A stretch of DNA of 64,000 bases, from the NCBI RefSeq assembly GCF_947493125.1, contig NZ_CANLQB010000003.1, forward strand, positions 248,001 through 312,000, in the 5' to 3' direction. The notes under the pieces were generated by a model. The model was not told the origin of the DNA, ran no database searches, and saw only the letters and a list, made by a program, of their open reading frames with translations. The position numbers and the translations under genes were made by a program. Below are positions 42,140 to 51,931 of the stretch, one piece after another; positions within the stretch are counted from its first letter, which is position 1; every line of letters starts with the position of its first letter. The DNA is from an uncultured Roseobacter sp. Its GTDB lineage: Bacteria; Pseudomonadota; Alphaproteobacteria; Rhodobacterales; Rhodobacteraceae.

Positions 42140-42484
42140 GTGACCGACCCGGACGAAAAGCGGCAACTTGAGCAGCTTGAGGCCCGGATCGCGGCGGCAA
42201 AACAGGGTCAGGCGCCCAAGCCCCGGCAGGATGAACACTATTCACAGGCGCAGCTGGCCTGGCGCATGGTGATCGAATTGGTGGCCGGTCTGGGGATCGG
42301 TTTCGGCATCGGATACGGGCTCGACAGCCTGTTCGGGACCATCCCGATCTTCCTGGTGCTCTTTACGATGCTGGGTCTGGCGGCGGGGATCAAGACGATG
42401 CTGCGCTCCGCCAAGGAGATCCAGGAGAAGAAATTGGCCGAAGAGGCCGAGAAGAAAGACGAGGGAGCCGGGAATGGCGGATAA
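42140..42484 (+). CDS. atpI: ATP synthase protein I
   Basis: AtpI is a small membrane protein that helps assemble the c-ring and, in some species, supplies Mg2+. The GTG at 42140 gives 114 residues. A basic/acidic coiled N-terminus ([17 protein letters not shown]) is followed by two helices (about residues 45-65 and 72-90) with [15 protein letters not shown]. An in-frame TTG at 42134 is an alternative start. The stop lies inside atpB (11-bp overlap), typical of atpI-atpB. Confidence 0.88.
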   Translation: MTDPDEKRQLEQLEARIAAAKQGQAPKPRQDEHYSQAQLAWRMVIELVAGLGIGFGIGYGLDSLFGTIPIFLVLFTMLGLAAGIKTMLRSAKEIQEKKLAEEAEKKDEGAGNGG

Positions 42485-43220
42485 GGCGGAAGAAGGCGGT
42501 CTGGTATTTCACCCCATGGACCAGTTCATCATCAAGCCGTTGTTCGGCGGTGAGGTGACCTGGTACACGCCGACGAACACGGCGATGTGGATGGGCTTTT
42601 CGATCATCGCCATCATCGTCCTGCTGGTTCTGGGCAGCCGTCACCGCGCCATTGTGCCGAGCCGGTCGCAGTCGATTGCGGAGCTCGCCTATGGCTTCAT
42701 TTACAAGATGGTCGAGGACATCTGCGGCAAGGAAGGTTTGCGGTATTTTCCGTATATCATGACGCTGTTCATGTTCATTGTCTGCGCGAACTTCCTCGGG
42801 CTGATCCCCACGTCCTTCACGCCGACCTCGCATTTTGCGGTCACGGTTGTGCTGGCGCTCGCGGTCTTCCTGACCGTGACCGTGCTGGGCTTCGTGAAGA
42901 ACGGGGCGGGGTTCCTGAGCCTCTTCTGGGTGTCCTCAGCCCCGCTGGCGCTGCGCCCGGTGCTGGCGATCATCGAGATCATTTCCTATTTCGTGCGGCC
43001 CGTGAGCCACTCCATTCGTCTTGCGGGCAACGTCATGGCGGGCCACGCGGTGATCAAGGTCTTTGCAGGCTTCGCGGCCATCGCCGCCGTCAGCCCGGTG
43101 GCGGTGCTCGGGATCACCGCGATGTACGGGCTGGAGGTGCTGGTGTCCTTCATCCAGGCCTATGTCTTCACGATCCTCACATGCGTGTACCTCAAGGACG
43201 CGCTGCACCCGCATCACTAA
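42474..43220 (+). CDS. atpB: ATP synthase F0 subunit a
   Basis: Subunit a forms the proton half-channels beside the c-ring. The 248-residue protein has five to six helices. The key arginine lies in [12 protein letters not shown] (helix 4), with [16 protein letters not shown] upstream and a C-terminal helix with [20 protein letters not shown]. The product has the normal length and is encoded 54 bp before atpE. Confidence 0.96.
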   Translation: MADKAEEGGLVFHPMDQFIIKPLFGGEVTWYTPTNTAMWMGFSIIAIIVLLVLGSRHRAIVPSRSQSIAELAYGFIYKMVEDICGKEGLRYFPYIMTLFMFIVCANFLGLIPTSFTPTSHFAVTVVLALAVFLTVTVLGFVKNGAGFLSLFWVSSAPLALRPVLAIIEIISYFVRPVSHSIRLAGNVMAGHAVIKVFAGFAAIAAVSPVAVLGITAMYGLEVLVSFIQAYVFTILTCVYLKDALHPHH

Positions 43221-43274
43221 TTCGGACGATCCGTCCGTAACTCTACTCAACTTCCAATCGTAAGGAGAATTCAC

Positions 43275-43499
43275 ATGGAAGGCGAACTCGCACATATCGG
43301 CGCAGGTCTGGCGGCAATCGGCTCGGGCGCGGCTGCCATCGGGGTGGGCAACGTGGCCGGCAACTATCTGGCCGGCGCTCTGCGCAACCCCTCCGCAGCA
43401 GCCTCGCAGACCGCGACGCTCTTCATCGGCATCGCCTTCGCAGAAGCGCTCGGGATCTTCGCGTTCCTCGTCGCCCTGCTGCTGATGTTTGCCGTCTAA
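43275..43499 (+). CDS. atpE: ATP synthase F0 subunit c
   Basis: Subunit c forms the proton-driven ring. The 74-residue hairpin has two helices with the loop RNPSAAA between them. The second helix has the essential carboxylate in [18 protein letters not shown] (the first E after ALFIGIA). AAGGAG lies 8 bp upstream of the ATG. Confidence 0.97.
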   Translation: MEGELAHIGAGLAAIGSGAAAIGVGNVAGNYLAGALRNPSAAASQTATLFIGIAFAEALGIFAFLVALLLMFAV

Positions 43500-43581
43500 G
43501 CTCTAGAGACGACTTTCCTTACGCTCGGGCGGCGCGACGACGCGCTGCCCGATGTCTGGGACCGCCTCGAAGGAGACCACC

Positions 43582-44109
43582 ATGGCAACCGAAACACCAA
43601 GCGCAGACGCCGCCTCCTCGGGGGGCATGCCACAGCTCGATTTCTCGACCTGGGGCAACCAGATCTTCTGGCTGGTTCTGACGCTCATTGTCATCTATTT
43701 CGTTCTGTCGCGCATCGCGCTGCCGCGGATTGCGGCCATTCTGGCGGAGCGGCAAGGCACGATCACAAGCGATCTGGCGGCTGCCGAGGATCTGAAGGCG
43801 AAAGCGGAACAGGCAGAGGCGGCTTATGAGAAGGCGCTGGTGGATGCCCGCGCGGAGGCACATCGCATCGTGGCGGAAGCCAAGGCCGAGATCCAAGGCG
43901 ATCTGGACGCCGCCATGGCCAAGGCGGATGCGGAGATCGCGGCCAAGGCGGCTGAATCCGAGAAGGCCATCGCCGAGATCCGGGCCGGTGCCATGGAGGC
44001 CGTGAAGGAGGTCGCTGCCGAGACCGCGCAGGGGATCGTGGCGGCCATGGGCGGACAAGCGGATGCCAAGGCGATTTCCGCTGCCGTCGACGCACGGATG
44101 AAAGGATGA
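43582..44109 (+). CDS. atpX: ATP synthase F0 subunit b'
   Basis: Subunit b' is the diverged second copy of b found in alphaproteobacteria and phototrophs; it pairs with b as the peripheral stalk. The ATG at 43582 has AAGGAG upstream. A soluble N-terminal stretch of about 30 residues is followed by one membrane helix ([20 protein letters not shown]) and then a long Ala/Glu/Lys coiled coil, 175 residues in all. Its stop codon overlaps the atpF ATG (ATGA). Confidence 0.94.
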   Translation: MATETPSADAASSGGMPQLDFSTWGNQIFWLVLTLIVIYFVLSRIALPRIAAILAERQGTITSDLAAAEDLKAKAEQAEAAYEKALVDARAEAHRIVAEAKAEIQGDLDAAMAKADAEIAAKAAESEKAIAEIRAGAMEAVKEVAAETAQGIVAAMGGQADAKAISAAVDARMKG

Positions 44110-44687
44110 ACGTCATGCGGACCCTGACCGGACACCTGTCGCTGGCCGCTGGCCTGCTTCTCGCGAACCCGGCCTTTGCGGCGGGCGACAAGCCGTTCTT
44201 CTCGCTCAAGAACACCGATTTTGTGGTGCTGCTGGGCCTGATCCTCTTTGTTGCGATCCTTGTCTACTTCAAGGTGCCGAGCCTGGTGGCGGGGATGCTG
44301 GACAAGCGCGCCGAGGGCATCCAGTCGGAGCTCGACGAAGCACGCAGCCTGCGCGACGAGGCACAGGCCCTGCTTGCCAGCTATGAGCGCAAGCAGCGCG
44401 AGGTGCAGGAGCAGGCGGACCGGATTGTGGCTGCCGCCAAGGAAGAAGCCACCGTCGCCGCCGAGGCAGCGCGCGCGGATCTGGCCAAGTCGCTGGAGCG
44501 CCGGATGGCTGCGGCCGAAGAGCAGATCACCAATGCTCAGAGCGCGGCGATCAGGGAAGTGCGCGACCAGTCGGTGACCGTTGCCATGTCCGTGGCCCGC
44601 GAGGTGATCGCCAAGCAGATGACGGCGGCGCAGGCCAACGGGCTGATCGACGAGGCGATCTCGGAAGTGGATGCCAAGCTGCACTGA
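44106..44687 (+). CDS. atpF: ATP synthase F0 subunit b
   Basis: Subunit b forms the peripheral stalk with b'. This 193-residue copy has a cleavable-looking N-terminal hydrophobic segment ([16 protein letters not shown]), then the membrane anchor [18 protein letters not shown] and a coiled coil rich in Arg/Glu/Ala. Signal-like N-termini occur on b subunits of this group. It is the last F0 gene; the F1 genes are not in the window, as is usual in alphaproteobacteria. Confidence 0.94.
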   Translation: MNVMRTLTGHLSLAAGLLLANPAFAAGDKPFFSLKNTDFVVLLGLILFVAILVYFKVPSLVAGMLDKRAEGIQSELDEARSLRDEAQALLASYERKQREVQEQADRIVAAAKEEATVAAEAARADLAKSLERRMAAAEEQITNAQSAAIREVRDQSVTVAMSVAREVIAKQMTAAQANGLIDEAISEVDAKLH

Positions 44688-44710
44688 CCCGAACCGCTTT
44701 TGACTGTTGC

Positions 44711-44740
44711 AAAGCCCGGCCACCGCGCCGGGCTTTTGCA
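44711..44740 (+). terminator. Rho-independent terminator of the F0 operon
   Basis: A 10-bp stem AAAGCCCGGC/GCCGGGCTTT with a 6-nt loop is followed by T-rich sequence, 23 bp after the atpF stop codon. Confidence 0.9.
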
Positions 44741-44817
44741 TTTGTGTCAGCCCATCACGGACGGTGTCGTTTCGGAGCGTGGGGACACAGGGCGCCGATG
44801 AGAAGAGGCCATGCGGA

Positions 44818-45588
44818 TCAGCGCTCGTGCACCTCGTGGTCAAGACGCTGGCGGGCCACCTCCTCGTTGCGCTCCGCCTTGACCTGATCCTGCAGGCAGG
44901 TCTCCACGTAGTCGAGATGCGCCTCCACCGCCGCGCGGGTGGCGTTGGCATCGCGGGCCTGCAGGCTGTCGTTGATGTCGCGATGCTGGTCGAGCAGCGT
45001 CTCGCGCGTTGCGCGCTGTTTGAACATGATCTGCCGGTTGTAGAACACGCCCTCGCGCAGCAACTCGTACATGGAGCGCATCATGTGCAGCATGACGACG
45101 TTGTGGCTCGCCTCGATGATGGCCATGTGGAACTGGGCGTCGAGCCGGGCCTCGTCCTCGGGGTTCCGCTTGGCATGGGCGGCTTCCATCTTTTCGAAGA
45201 TGGTCTGCACGACGCGCAGATCCGTGTCGGAGCCAAGCCGTGCGGCGCGCTCTGCGGCCAGCCCCTCCATGTCGCGCCGGAAGGACAGGTAATCGAAGAC
45301 CGCCGTCTCGTGACGGGCAAAGAGCTGTACCAGCGCGGGGGCAAAGGCCGAGCCCAGAACATCGGCCACATAGACGCCCGCCCCGGCCCGGGTGCTGAGC
45401 AACCCCTGCTCCTGCAGCGTGCTGATCGCATCGCGCAGGCTGGGGCGGGACACACCCAGGCGCTCGGCCAATTCGCGCTCTGCCGGCAGCCGCTCTCCCG
45501 GGCGCAGGATGCCGCGCAGGATCAACTGCTCGATCTGCCGGACAACGGCGGTGGAAAGCTTTTCGGACTGGACGGGGCGGAAAGGCAT
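44818..45588 (-). CDS. FadR/GntR-family transcriptional regulator (FCD domain)
   Basis: This 256-residue regulator has an N-terminal winged HTH (residues about 10-75, RLPAERELAERLGVSRPSLR) and an all-helical FCD effector domain. The Asp/His metal-site residues are seen in DAQFHMAIIEASHN and in the helix DQHRDINDSLQARD. It is closest in style to PdhR, LldR and GlcC, which sense small organic acids. A perfect inverted repeat lies 14 bp upstream of its start. No obvious target operon lies beside it except smc on the other strand. Confidence 0.9.
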   Translation of the reverse strand: MPFRPVQSEKLSTAVVRQIEQLILRGILRPGERLPAERELAERLGVSRPSLRDAISTLQEQGLLSTRAGAGVYVADVLGSAFAPALVQLFARHETAVFDYLSFRRDMEGLAAERAARLGSDTDLRVVQTIFEKMEAAHAKRNPEDEARLDAQFHMAIIEASHNVVMLHMMRSMYELLREGVFYNRQIMFKQRATRETLLDQHRDINDSLQARDANATRAAVEAHLDYVETCLQDQVKAERNEEVARQRLDHEVHER

Positions 45589-45601
45589 GTCTGCTCCATT
45601 T

Positions 45602-45620
45602 TGGTCAAATTATATGACCA
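45602..45620. promoter_or_regulatory. TGGTCA-N7-TGACCA inverted repeat, candidate GntR operator
   Basis: The dyad TGGTCAAATTATATGACCA is perfect in its 6-bp arms and has an AT-rich centre. It resembles the TnGTnnnACnA pattern bound by FadR/PdhR-type regulators. It lies 14 bp upstream of the GntR gene and about 185 bp upstream of smc. Confidence 0.65.
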
Positions 45621-45805
45621 CTTCGAGGGGATGGGAAACCCTTTTTGCGACGCCCGGATGTGCGTGCGCGGCGGGCTGCTCTCGGTGCCGAAACAATATC
45701 TTGTGGATAACCCGCCCTGTCGCGCAGGGTGTGGTGTGTTTTGGTTGACACACCCTGCTGGCGCCCGCAGGCTGAGGCACCATAGGAATCAAAGGGCGGA
45801 CCGCT

Positions 45806-48800
45806 GTGCGCTTTTCCAAACTGAGACTGACCGGCTTCAAGAGCTTCGTGGATCCCACCGATCTGATCATCGCGGACGGCCTGACCGGTGTTGTCGGCCC
45901 GAACGGCTGTGGCAAGTCGAACCTGCTGGAGGCGCTGCGCTGGGTGATGGGCGAGAATCGCCCCACGGCGATGCGCGGCGGCGGGATGGAAGACGTGATC
46001 TTCGCCGGCGCTGCGACCCGGCCCGCGCGCAACTTTGCCGAGGTGGCGCTGCATCTGGACAATTCGGAGCGGTTGGCGCCTGCGGGGTTCAATGACAGCG
46101 ATCAATTGGAGATCGTGCGGCGGATCACCCGCGATGTGGGCAGCGCCTATAAGGTTGGGGCCAAGGATGTGCGGGCGCGCGACGTGCAGATGCTCTTTGC
46201 CGATGCCTCGACGGGGGCGCACAGCCCCGCGCTGGTGCGGCAGGGGCAGATTGCGGAGCTGATCAATGCTAAGCCGAAGAGCCGGCGGCGCGTTCTGGAA
46301 GAGGCGGCGGGGATCAGCGGGCTCTACCAGCGGCGGCATGAGGCGGAGTTGAAGCTGAAGGGTGCCGAGGCGAACCTCGCGCGGGTCGATGATGTGATCG
46401 AGCAGTTGGCAGGCCAGTTGGCTCAGCTGGCGCGGCAAGCCAAGCAGGCGGCGCGGTATCGCGAGATCGGCGCATCGCTGCGGCGGGCGGAGGGCATGCT
46501 GCTCTATCGCCGCTGGCGCGAGGCGGATGAGGCGCGGGCCCAGGCCGAGGATGCGCTGCGCGGCAAGGTGACCGAGGCGGCGCAGGCCGAAGCAGCGGTG
46601 CGTCAGGCGGCCAAGGCACGGGAAGCGGCGGAGGCTGCCCTGCCGCCCCTGCGCGAGGAAGAGGCGATTGCCGCGGCGGTGTTGCAGCGGTTGACCGTCG
46701 AGCGCGACACGCTGAACGAGCAGGAGGCGCGGGCGCTGGCGCTGATCGAGACGCTGACGGGTCGGATCGCGCAACTGGGCCATGACATCGAGCGCGAAGG
46801 CGGGCTGAACCGCGATGCGGGCGAGACGATCGCGCGGCTCGAATGGGAAGCGGCGGAGCTTGCCAAGGCCTCGGAGGGCCATGAGGCGGATCTGGCCGAG
46901 GCGGCAGAGGCGGCGCGCGAGGCGGCGGCGGTGCTGCAGACCCGTGAAGGAGATATGTCGACCCAGACCGAGGATATGGCGCGGCTTGCCGCACGGCACG
47001 GCTCGGCGCAGCGGGTGTTGGAGGACAGTCGGAAGACTCTGGGCAAATCCGAGGCCGAAGCGGCGCGAGCGCGCGACGCGGTGGCCGCGAGCGAGGCGGC
47101 GCTGGCCCGGGCCCGGGCGGATTTCGTGGCGGCGGAAGCTGCGGAGAAAGAGGCGGTGGCCAGTGCCGAGACCGCCGATGCGGCCCTGATCGCGGCGGAA
47201 GACGCGCGCGCGGAGACACAGGCGCGGGAGGCGGAGGCGCGGGCGCAGCGCTCGGAAGCCGAAGGTGAGATGAACGCATTGCGGGCCGAGGCGGGGGCGC
47301 TGGCCAAGCTGGTGGAGCGGGACACCACGGAGGGCGGACAGGTGCTCGACCAGCTGCAGGTGACCGCGGGTTATGAAAAGGCGTTGGGGGCGGCCCTGGC
47401 CGATGATCTGCGCGCGCCCGAGGTGGCGGATGATGGGCCGTCGGGATGGGCCGCGTTGCCGGGTTATGAGCGGCACCAGCCCTTGCCTGCAGGTGTGAAG
47501 CCGTTGTCGCTCTTTGTCGACGTGCCCGAGGTTCTGGCGCGGCGGATCAGTCAGATCGGGCTGGTGGAGGCAGATGAGGGGTCGCGGTTGCAGGCCGCGC
47601 TCGGGCCGGGGCAGCGGCTGGTTTCGGTTGAGGGCGATCTGTGGCGCTGGGACGGGTTCCGCGCCTGGGCCGAGGATGCGCCCTCGGCGGCGGCGCTGCG
47701 GCTGCAGCAGCTGAACCGGCTGGAGGAGCTGAAGCAGGGGCTTGAGGCTGCGACCCAGCGGGCCGATGGCGCGCGGGCGGCACATCTGCGGCTTGGAGAG
47801 GAGCTGGAAGAGCTGACCCAGGCCGACAAGCGCGCTCGTGATGCGCGGCGGGCGGCGGACCGGCTGATGGCGGAGGCCGGGCGCCAGCTGAGCCGTGCGG
47901 AGGCGGACCGCAATCTTGCGGAGGGCAGGCTGGAGTCGCTCGGGCTTGCGGTGACGCGGCATGAGGAAGAGGCGATGGCGGCGCGCACGCGGCTGAAGGA
48001 GGCCGAGCGCGCGCTGGAGGAACTGGGCGATCTGGAGGAAGCGCGGGCGCTGGTCGAGCAGGTGCGCATGGCGGTCGAGGCTGCGCGGATCACCATGATG
48101 TCGCGCCGCTCGGCCCATGATGAGCTGCGCCGCGAAGGGGAGGCGCGCACCCGGCGGGCGCAGGAAGTGACCAAGGAGATCAGCGGCTGGCGGCACCGGC
48201 TCGAGACGGCGGCGAAGCGCTCGGCCGAGCTGGTGGCGCGCAAGGCCTCCGCCGAGGAGGAGTTGACGCTGGCAGAGGCTGCGCCCGAGGAGATTGCCGC
48301 GAAGCGTCTGGAGATGAGTGACGCGATTTCCATCGCGCAGGTGCGCAAGGCGCAGAGTGCCGATGCGCTGTCGGAGGCGGAGACTGTGCTGCGCGGTGCC
48401 ACGCAGACGGAGCGCGACGCCGAGCGCACCGCGTCGGAGGCGCGTGAGGCGCGTGCCGGGGCGGAGGCGCGCAGCGAGGCGGCCCGCGAGACGGTGGCGT
48501 CGGCGGCGGAGCGGATTGCGGATGAGGCGCAGGTGACGCCCAACCAGCTCCTGGGGCAACTGGAGGTGACACCCGACGACATGCCGCGCGCAGATGCGCT
48601 GGAGGCGGATGTGAACCGGTTGAAGCGACAGCGCGATGCGCTGGGGGCGGTCAATCTGCGCGCCGAGGAAGATGCCGCCGAGGTGCAGACGGACTACGAT
48701 ACCCTGACAGGGGAAAAGGCCGATCTTGAGGAGGCGATCAAGACCCTGCGCAGCGGGATTGCCAGCCTCAACAAGGAGGGGCGCGAGCGGCTGCTGACCG

Positions 48801-49261
48801 CGTTTGAACAGGTCAATTCCAACTTCTCCATGCTGTTCACGCATCTGTTCGGCGGCGGTGAGGCCAATCTGGTGATGGTGGAGAGCGACGATCCGCTGGA
48901 GGCGGGGCTGGAGATCATGTGCCAGCCGCCGGGCAAGAAGCTCTCGACGCTGAGCCTGCTGTCGGGCGGGGAGCAGACGCTGACGGCGATGGCGCTGATC
49001 TTTGCGGTGTTTTTGGCCAATCCCGCGCCGATCTGTGTGCTCGACGAGGTGGATGCGCCGCTGGATGATGCGAATGTCACCCGGTTCTGCGATCTGCTCG
49101 ACGAGATGTGCCGCCGGACGGAGACGCGGTTTCTGATCATCACGCACCACGCGGTGACCATGGCGCGGATGGATCGGCTCTTCGGGGTGACGATGGCGGA
49201 GCAGGGCGTGAGCCAGCTGGTCTCGGTCGATCTGAAGAGGGCGGAGACACTGGTGGCGTGA
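45806..49261 (+). CDS. smc: Chromosome segregation ATPase SMC
   Basis: SMC, with ScpA/ScpB, organises and condenses chromosomes. The GTG at 45806 gives 1151 residues. Walker A is at 31-38 (GPNGCGKS). Two very long Ala/Glu/Arg coiled coils flank a hinge near residues 510-620. The C-terminal head has the ABC signature LSGGEQTLTAM (about residue 1050) and Walker B CVLDEVDAPLDD. It is a complete, normal-length SMC and stands alone; ScpA/B are not in the window. An inverted-repeat element follows its stop codon. Confidence 0.97.
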   Translation: MRFSKLRLTGFKSFVDPTDLIIADGLTGVVGPNGCGKSNLLEALRWVMGENRPTAMRGGGMEDVIFAGAATRPARNFAEVALHLDNSERLAPAGFNDSDQLEIVRRITRDVGSAYKVGAKDVRARDVQMLFADASTGAHSPALVRQGQIAELINAKPKSRRRVLEEAAGISGLYQRRHEAELKLKGAEANLARVDDVIEQLAGQLAQLARQAKQAARYREIGASLRRAEGMLLYRRWREADEARAQAEDALRGKVTEAAQAEAAVRQAAKAREAAEAALPPLREEEAIAAAVLQRLTVERDTLNEQEARALALIETLTGRIAQLGHDIEREGGLNRDAGETIARLEWEAAELAKASEGHEADLAEAAEAAREAAAVLQTREGDMSTQTEDMARLAARHGSAQRVLEDSRKTLGKSEAEAARARDAVAASEAALARARADFVAAEAAEKEAVASAETADAALIAAEDARAETQAREAEARAQRSEAEGEMNALRAEAGALAKLVERDTTEGGQVLDQLQVTAGYEKALGAALADDLRAPEVADDGPSGWAALPGYERHQPLPAGVKPLSLFVDVPEVLARRISQIGLVEADEGSRLQAALGPGQRLVSVEGDLWRWDGFRAWAEDAPSAAALRLQQLNRLEELKQGLEAATQRADGARAAHLRLGEELEELTQADKRARDARRAADRLMAEAGRQLSRAEADRNLAEGRLESLGLAVTRHEEEAMAARTRLKEAERALEELGDLEEARALVEQVRMAVEAARITMMSRRSAHDELRREGEARTRRAQEVTKEISGWRHRLETAAKRSAELVARKASAEEELTLAEAAPEEIAAKRLEMSDAISIAQVRKAQSADALSEAETVLRGATQTERDAERTASEAREARAGAEARSEAARETVASAAERIADEAQVTPNQLLGQLEVTPDDMPRADALEADVNRLKRQRDALGAVNLRAEEDAAEVQTDYDTLTGEKADLEEAIKTLRSGIASLNKEGRERLLTAFEQVNSNFSMLFTHLFGGGEANLVMVESDDPLEAGLEIMCQPPGKKLSTLSLLSGGEQTLTAMALIFAVFLANPAPICVLDEVDAPLDDANVTRFCDLLDEMCRRTETRFLIITHHAVTMARMDRLFGVTMAEQGVSQLVSVDLKRAETLVA

Positions 49262-49271
49262 GCCTGCGCCG

Positions 49272-49301
49272 GCGGTGGCCTGAAAGCCCACCGCACCTGC
49301 C
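49272..49301 (+). repeat. Intercistronic inverted-repeat element, half copy C
   Basis: It contains GGTGGCCTGAAAGCCCACC (49274-49292) followed by GCACCTGCC, the left arm only, 11 bp after the smc stop codon and in smc orientation. The downstream gene starts 56 bp later. Confidence 0.8.
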
Positions 49302-49356
49302 TGCGGTCACCGGAACGTGTCTTGGATGTGTCCTGCGCTGCGGTAAGGTGGCCGCC

Positions 49357-49722
49357 ATGTCTTTGCGGTATCTTGCTCTTGTGGCTGCCTTTTGTCCGGT
49401 GTCGGTGCTGGCGCAGGACTGGGCGTTGCGTGCGCAGGATCGTCTGTTGACGCGGGAAGAGGTCGCGGCCCTGACCGAAGGGCGGACCCTGGTCTTCTAT
49501 GATGACGGGCGGTCGAAATTCTCGGCGGGCGGGGCCTATTCCTACACCTATGCCAGTGGCGCATCGGCCTTTGGGCGCTATCGGGTCGAGGCCGACGGGA
49601 CCGTGTGCATCGACTATCGCAACGGGTTTGGTCGCTGTGACCGCTATGTTCAGAGTGGCGACCGGATCGTCATGCTGACCGAGAGAGGGGAGCGCTTTCC
49701 GATCCGACCGTTGGCGGATTAG
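49357..49722 (+). CDS. Small exported protein, unknown function
   Basis: The ATG at 49357 gives 121 residues with a signal peptide (residues 1-19, LALVAAFCPVSVLAQ). The mature protein is rich in Gly, Tyr and Asp (GGAYSYTYASGASAFGRYRV) with a short Cys pair CIDYRNGFGRC that could form a disulfide. It looks like a small beta-rich periplasmic protein. It follows smc by 95 bp, with an inverted-repeat element between. The family is unknown. Confidence 0.65.
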   Translation: MSLRYLALVAAFCPVSVLAQDWALRAQDRLLTREEVAALTEGRTLVFYDDGRSKFSAGGAYSYTYASGASAFGRYRVEADGTVCIDYRNGFGRCDRYVQSGDRIVMLTERGERFPIRPLAD

Positions 49723-49732
49723 GGCGGCCCAA

Positions 49733-49766
49733 GAAAAGACCCTGTGGCTTTGGGGCGCACAGGGTC
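49733..49766 (-). terminator. Hairpin terminator of the transglycosylase transcript
   Basis: A 9-bp stem GACCCTGTG/CACAGGGTC with an 11-nt loop is followed on the minus strand by TTTTCTT, 78 bp after the transglycosylase stop. It may also stop the 49357 gene from the other side. Confidence 0.75.
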
Positions 49767-49844
49767 ATGAAGTGACAAACCTGAATGTGAGTTCAGCGGA
49801 GAAGATAGCCCCGCGCTCGTAAAGAAAGGTAAACGCCGCGGGCG

Positions 49845-51008
49845 TCAGAGCCGTGAGAGCAGCGCGGGCGTGGGCCAGGCATCCGCTGGCAGGCCGAGGC
49901 GTTTCTGTTCGGCCTGCACCGCGGCACGGCTGCGGGCCCCGAGGATGCCATCGACCTTGCCCACATCATGACCGCGGGCCTGCAGCTTGCGCTGAAGCTC
50001 CTTGATCTGGGCGCCGCTGAGGCCCGGATCCGGGCTTCCGGCATCATAGACCGGGGCGCCTTCCAGACGTGTGCCGAAATAAGCGGCGGTCAGAACATAG
50101 GTAAAGCTTTGATTCCATTCAAAATAGACGCGGAAATTCGGATATGCGAGGAAGGCCGGGCCCTTGTGACCCTGCGGCAGCAGCAGCGAGGCCTGGAGCC
50201 CGCGTGTCAGGCTGCCGGTGCGGGCGCGGACGCCGAGCGCCTCCCATTGCGCGGCGGTCTTCTGGGTGCGCAGCCCGCTTTGCGACCAGTCCATAGTGGC
50301 GGGCACGGTGACCTCCTGCAGCCAGGGCTCTCCGGCACGCCAGCCGAGACTCTGCAGCATCTTGCCGCCGGACATCAGCGCATCGGTGGGCGAGGTCTTT
50401 AACGAAACCTTACCGTCGCCGTCGCCATCCACCCCGTTTTCGATGATGTCGCGGGGCAGCATCTGGACCATGCCGATCTCGCCCGCCCAGGCGCCGGTGG
50501 TGGTGCGCGGATCAAGGCCGCCCTGCTCGAAAAGTTCCAGTGCGGCGAAGACCTGCGGGCGGAAGAGTTCCGGGCGCCGGCAGTCGTGAGAGAGCGTCAC
50601 GAGCGCGTTGACTGTGTTGAAGTCCCCCTGAAAGCCGCCGTAGTCCGTCTCGAAGGCCCAGAAGGCCAGCAGGACACCGCGGCTCACACCGTAGCGCCGT
50701 TCGATCTGGTCGAAGACGGCGTCGTATGTGCGCGCGTTGGTCTGGCCGCGCTTGAGCCGGTCTGCGGAGATCAGGCGTTGTGAGAAGTCGAGGAAGGGGC
50801 GTTGGAAGACGCCTTGCGCGCGGTCGGCCTTGAGCACGGCCTGGTCCTGCCGGACGCTGGCAAAGAACTGATCGACAGTGCCGCGATCGTGGCCCTTCCG
50901 GACCGCTTCGGCCTTGAGGTCGGTCACGAAGCCGGAAAAGCTGCCCCCGCAGGCCATTGCGACGCCGGGCAGGGTGAACATAAGAGCAGCGAGGAGGGGC
51001 AGGCGCAT
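49845..51008 (-). CDS. MltB-family lytic murein transglycosylase with PG-binding domain
   Basis: This periplasmic enzyme cleaves glycan strands with 1,6-anhydro ends. The ATG at 51008 gives 387 residues with a signal peptide ([19 protein letters not shown]). The SLT/MltB domain carries the catalytic glutamate in FWAFETDYGGFQGDF, followed by GAWAGEIGMVQMLP. A C-terminal peptidoglycan-binding domain (about residues 325-385) has LQRKLQARGHDVGKVDGILG. Its start overlaps the cobD stop by one base. Confidence 0.9.
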   Translation of the reverse strand: MRLPLLAALMFTLPGVAMACGGSFSGFVTDLKAEAVRKGHDRGTVDQFFASVRQDQAVLKADRAQGVFQRPFLDFSQRLISADRLKRGQTNARTYDAVFDQIERRYGVSRGVLLAFWAFETDYGGFQGDFNTVNALVTLSHDCRRPELFRPQVFAALELFEQGGLDPRTTTGAWAGEIGMVQMLPRDIIENGVDGDGDGKVSLKTSPTDALMSGGKMLQSLGWRAGEPWLQEVTVPATMDWSQSGLRTQKTAAQWEALGVRARTGSLTRGLQASLLLPQGHKGPAFLAYPNFRVYFEWNQSFTYVLTAAYFGTRLEGAPVYDAGSPDPGLSGAQIKELQRKLQARGHDVGKVDGILGARSRAAVQAEQKRLGLPADAWPTPALLSRL

Positions 51009-51931
51009 CAGGGGTCTCCCAAGAATTGAACGGCAACAATTACGGTGCAAAAGGCGACAAAGAGGGCCCATGCGCGCCACAGCATGGCGATACTGGCTTC
51101 GATGTCCACCGATGTGAGCAGCTTACGGCCGGTGGGGTTTACAAAAGGATAATCGCGCATCTCGCCGTCATAGGCCCGGGGGCCTGCCAGCGCGATGCCG
51201 AGTGCGCGGGACATGGCCGCCTCGGGCCAGCCGGCGTTCGGCGAGCGGTGTTTGGCTGCATCGGCGCGAATGCCGCGGGCGTCAGCGACGCCGGCCGGCA
51301 CGGCGATGAGCAGGGCGGTCAGGCGCGCGGGGATCAGGTTCAGCACATCATCGAGCCGCGCGGCGGCCCAGCCGAAGGCCTCGTGCCGGGGGGTGCGGTA
51401 GCCGATCATGCTGTCGGCGGTGTTGATGAGCTTGTAGGTGATCAGGCCGGGCAACCCGGCGACCAGGAACCAGATCGCAGGCGCGATGACCCCGTCGGAG
51501 AGGTTTTCTGCGGCACTCTCGACGGCGCTGCGGCTGATCTGGCTTTGATCCATGGCCGCGGTGTCGCGGCTGACGATCAGGGCGACGGCGCGGCGGCCCT
51601 CAGGCAGCGACCGACGCAGGCCGCGGGCGACCTGTGCGACGTGCTCGGTCAGCGAGCGGTGAGCCAGCAGGATGGCGGCGATGAGGATCTCGGCAAAGGG
51701 GCCGAGGTGTTGGAGGAGCCAGCCGGAGACCACGCCGGTGAGGCAGAGAAGAAAGGCGCAGAGCGCCCCCTTCGCACGGCGATGCGTGCCGGCGTTGACG
51801 CGTCGGTCCAGTGCTGCGACGAGCCGGCCCATCAGCACGGCGGGATGCGGCGCACGGTCCCAGAGCCAGCGCGGCTCACCCAGCAGCGCGTCGAGCAGCA
51901 GCGCGCAGATCAGCAGGGCGGCGGCGCTCAT
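51008..51931 (-). CDS. cobD: Adenosylcobinamide-phosphate synthase CobD/CbiB
   Basis: This integral membrane enzyme joins aminopropanol phosphate to adenosylcobyric acid in cobalamin synthesis. The ATG at 51931 gives 307 residues with several helices and the motifs [37 protein letters not shown] and [11 protein letters not shown]. Its ATG overlaps the cobC stop (ATGA). The upstream open frame belongs to cobC in another register. Cob genes outside this pair are not seen here. Confidence 0.93.
   Translation of the reverse strand: MSAAALLICALLLDALLGEPRWLWDRAPHPAVLMGRLVAALDRRVNAGTHRRAKGALCAFLLCLTGVVSGWLLQHLGPFAEILIAAILLAHRSLTEHVAQVARGLRRSLPEGRRAVALIVSRDTAAMDQSQISRSAVESAAENLSDGVIAPAIWFLVAGLPGLITYKLINTADSMIGYRTPRHEAFGWAAARLDDVLNLIPARLTALLIAVPAGVADARGIRADAAKHRSPNAGWPEAAMSRALGIALAGPRAYDGEMRDYPFVNPTGRKLLTSVDIEASIAMLWRAWALFVAFCTVIVAVQFLGDP

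Noticed and set aside
45605-49291. Very long open frame on the minus strand opposite smc
   Set aside because: It is a mirror of the GC-rich smc codons; the sequence is arginine/proline/histidine-rich without any recognisable domain, while smc is complete on the other strand.
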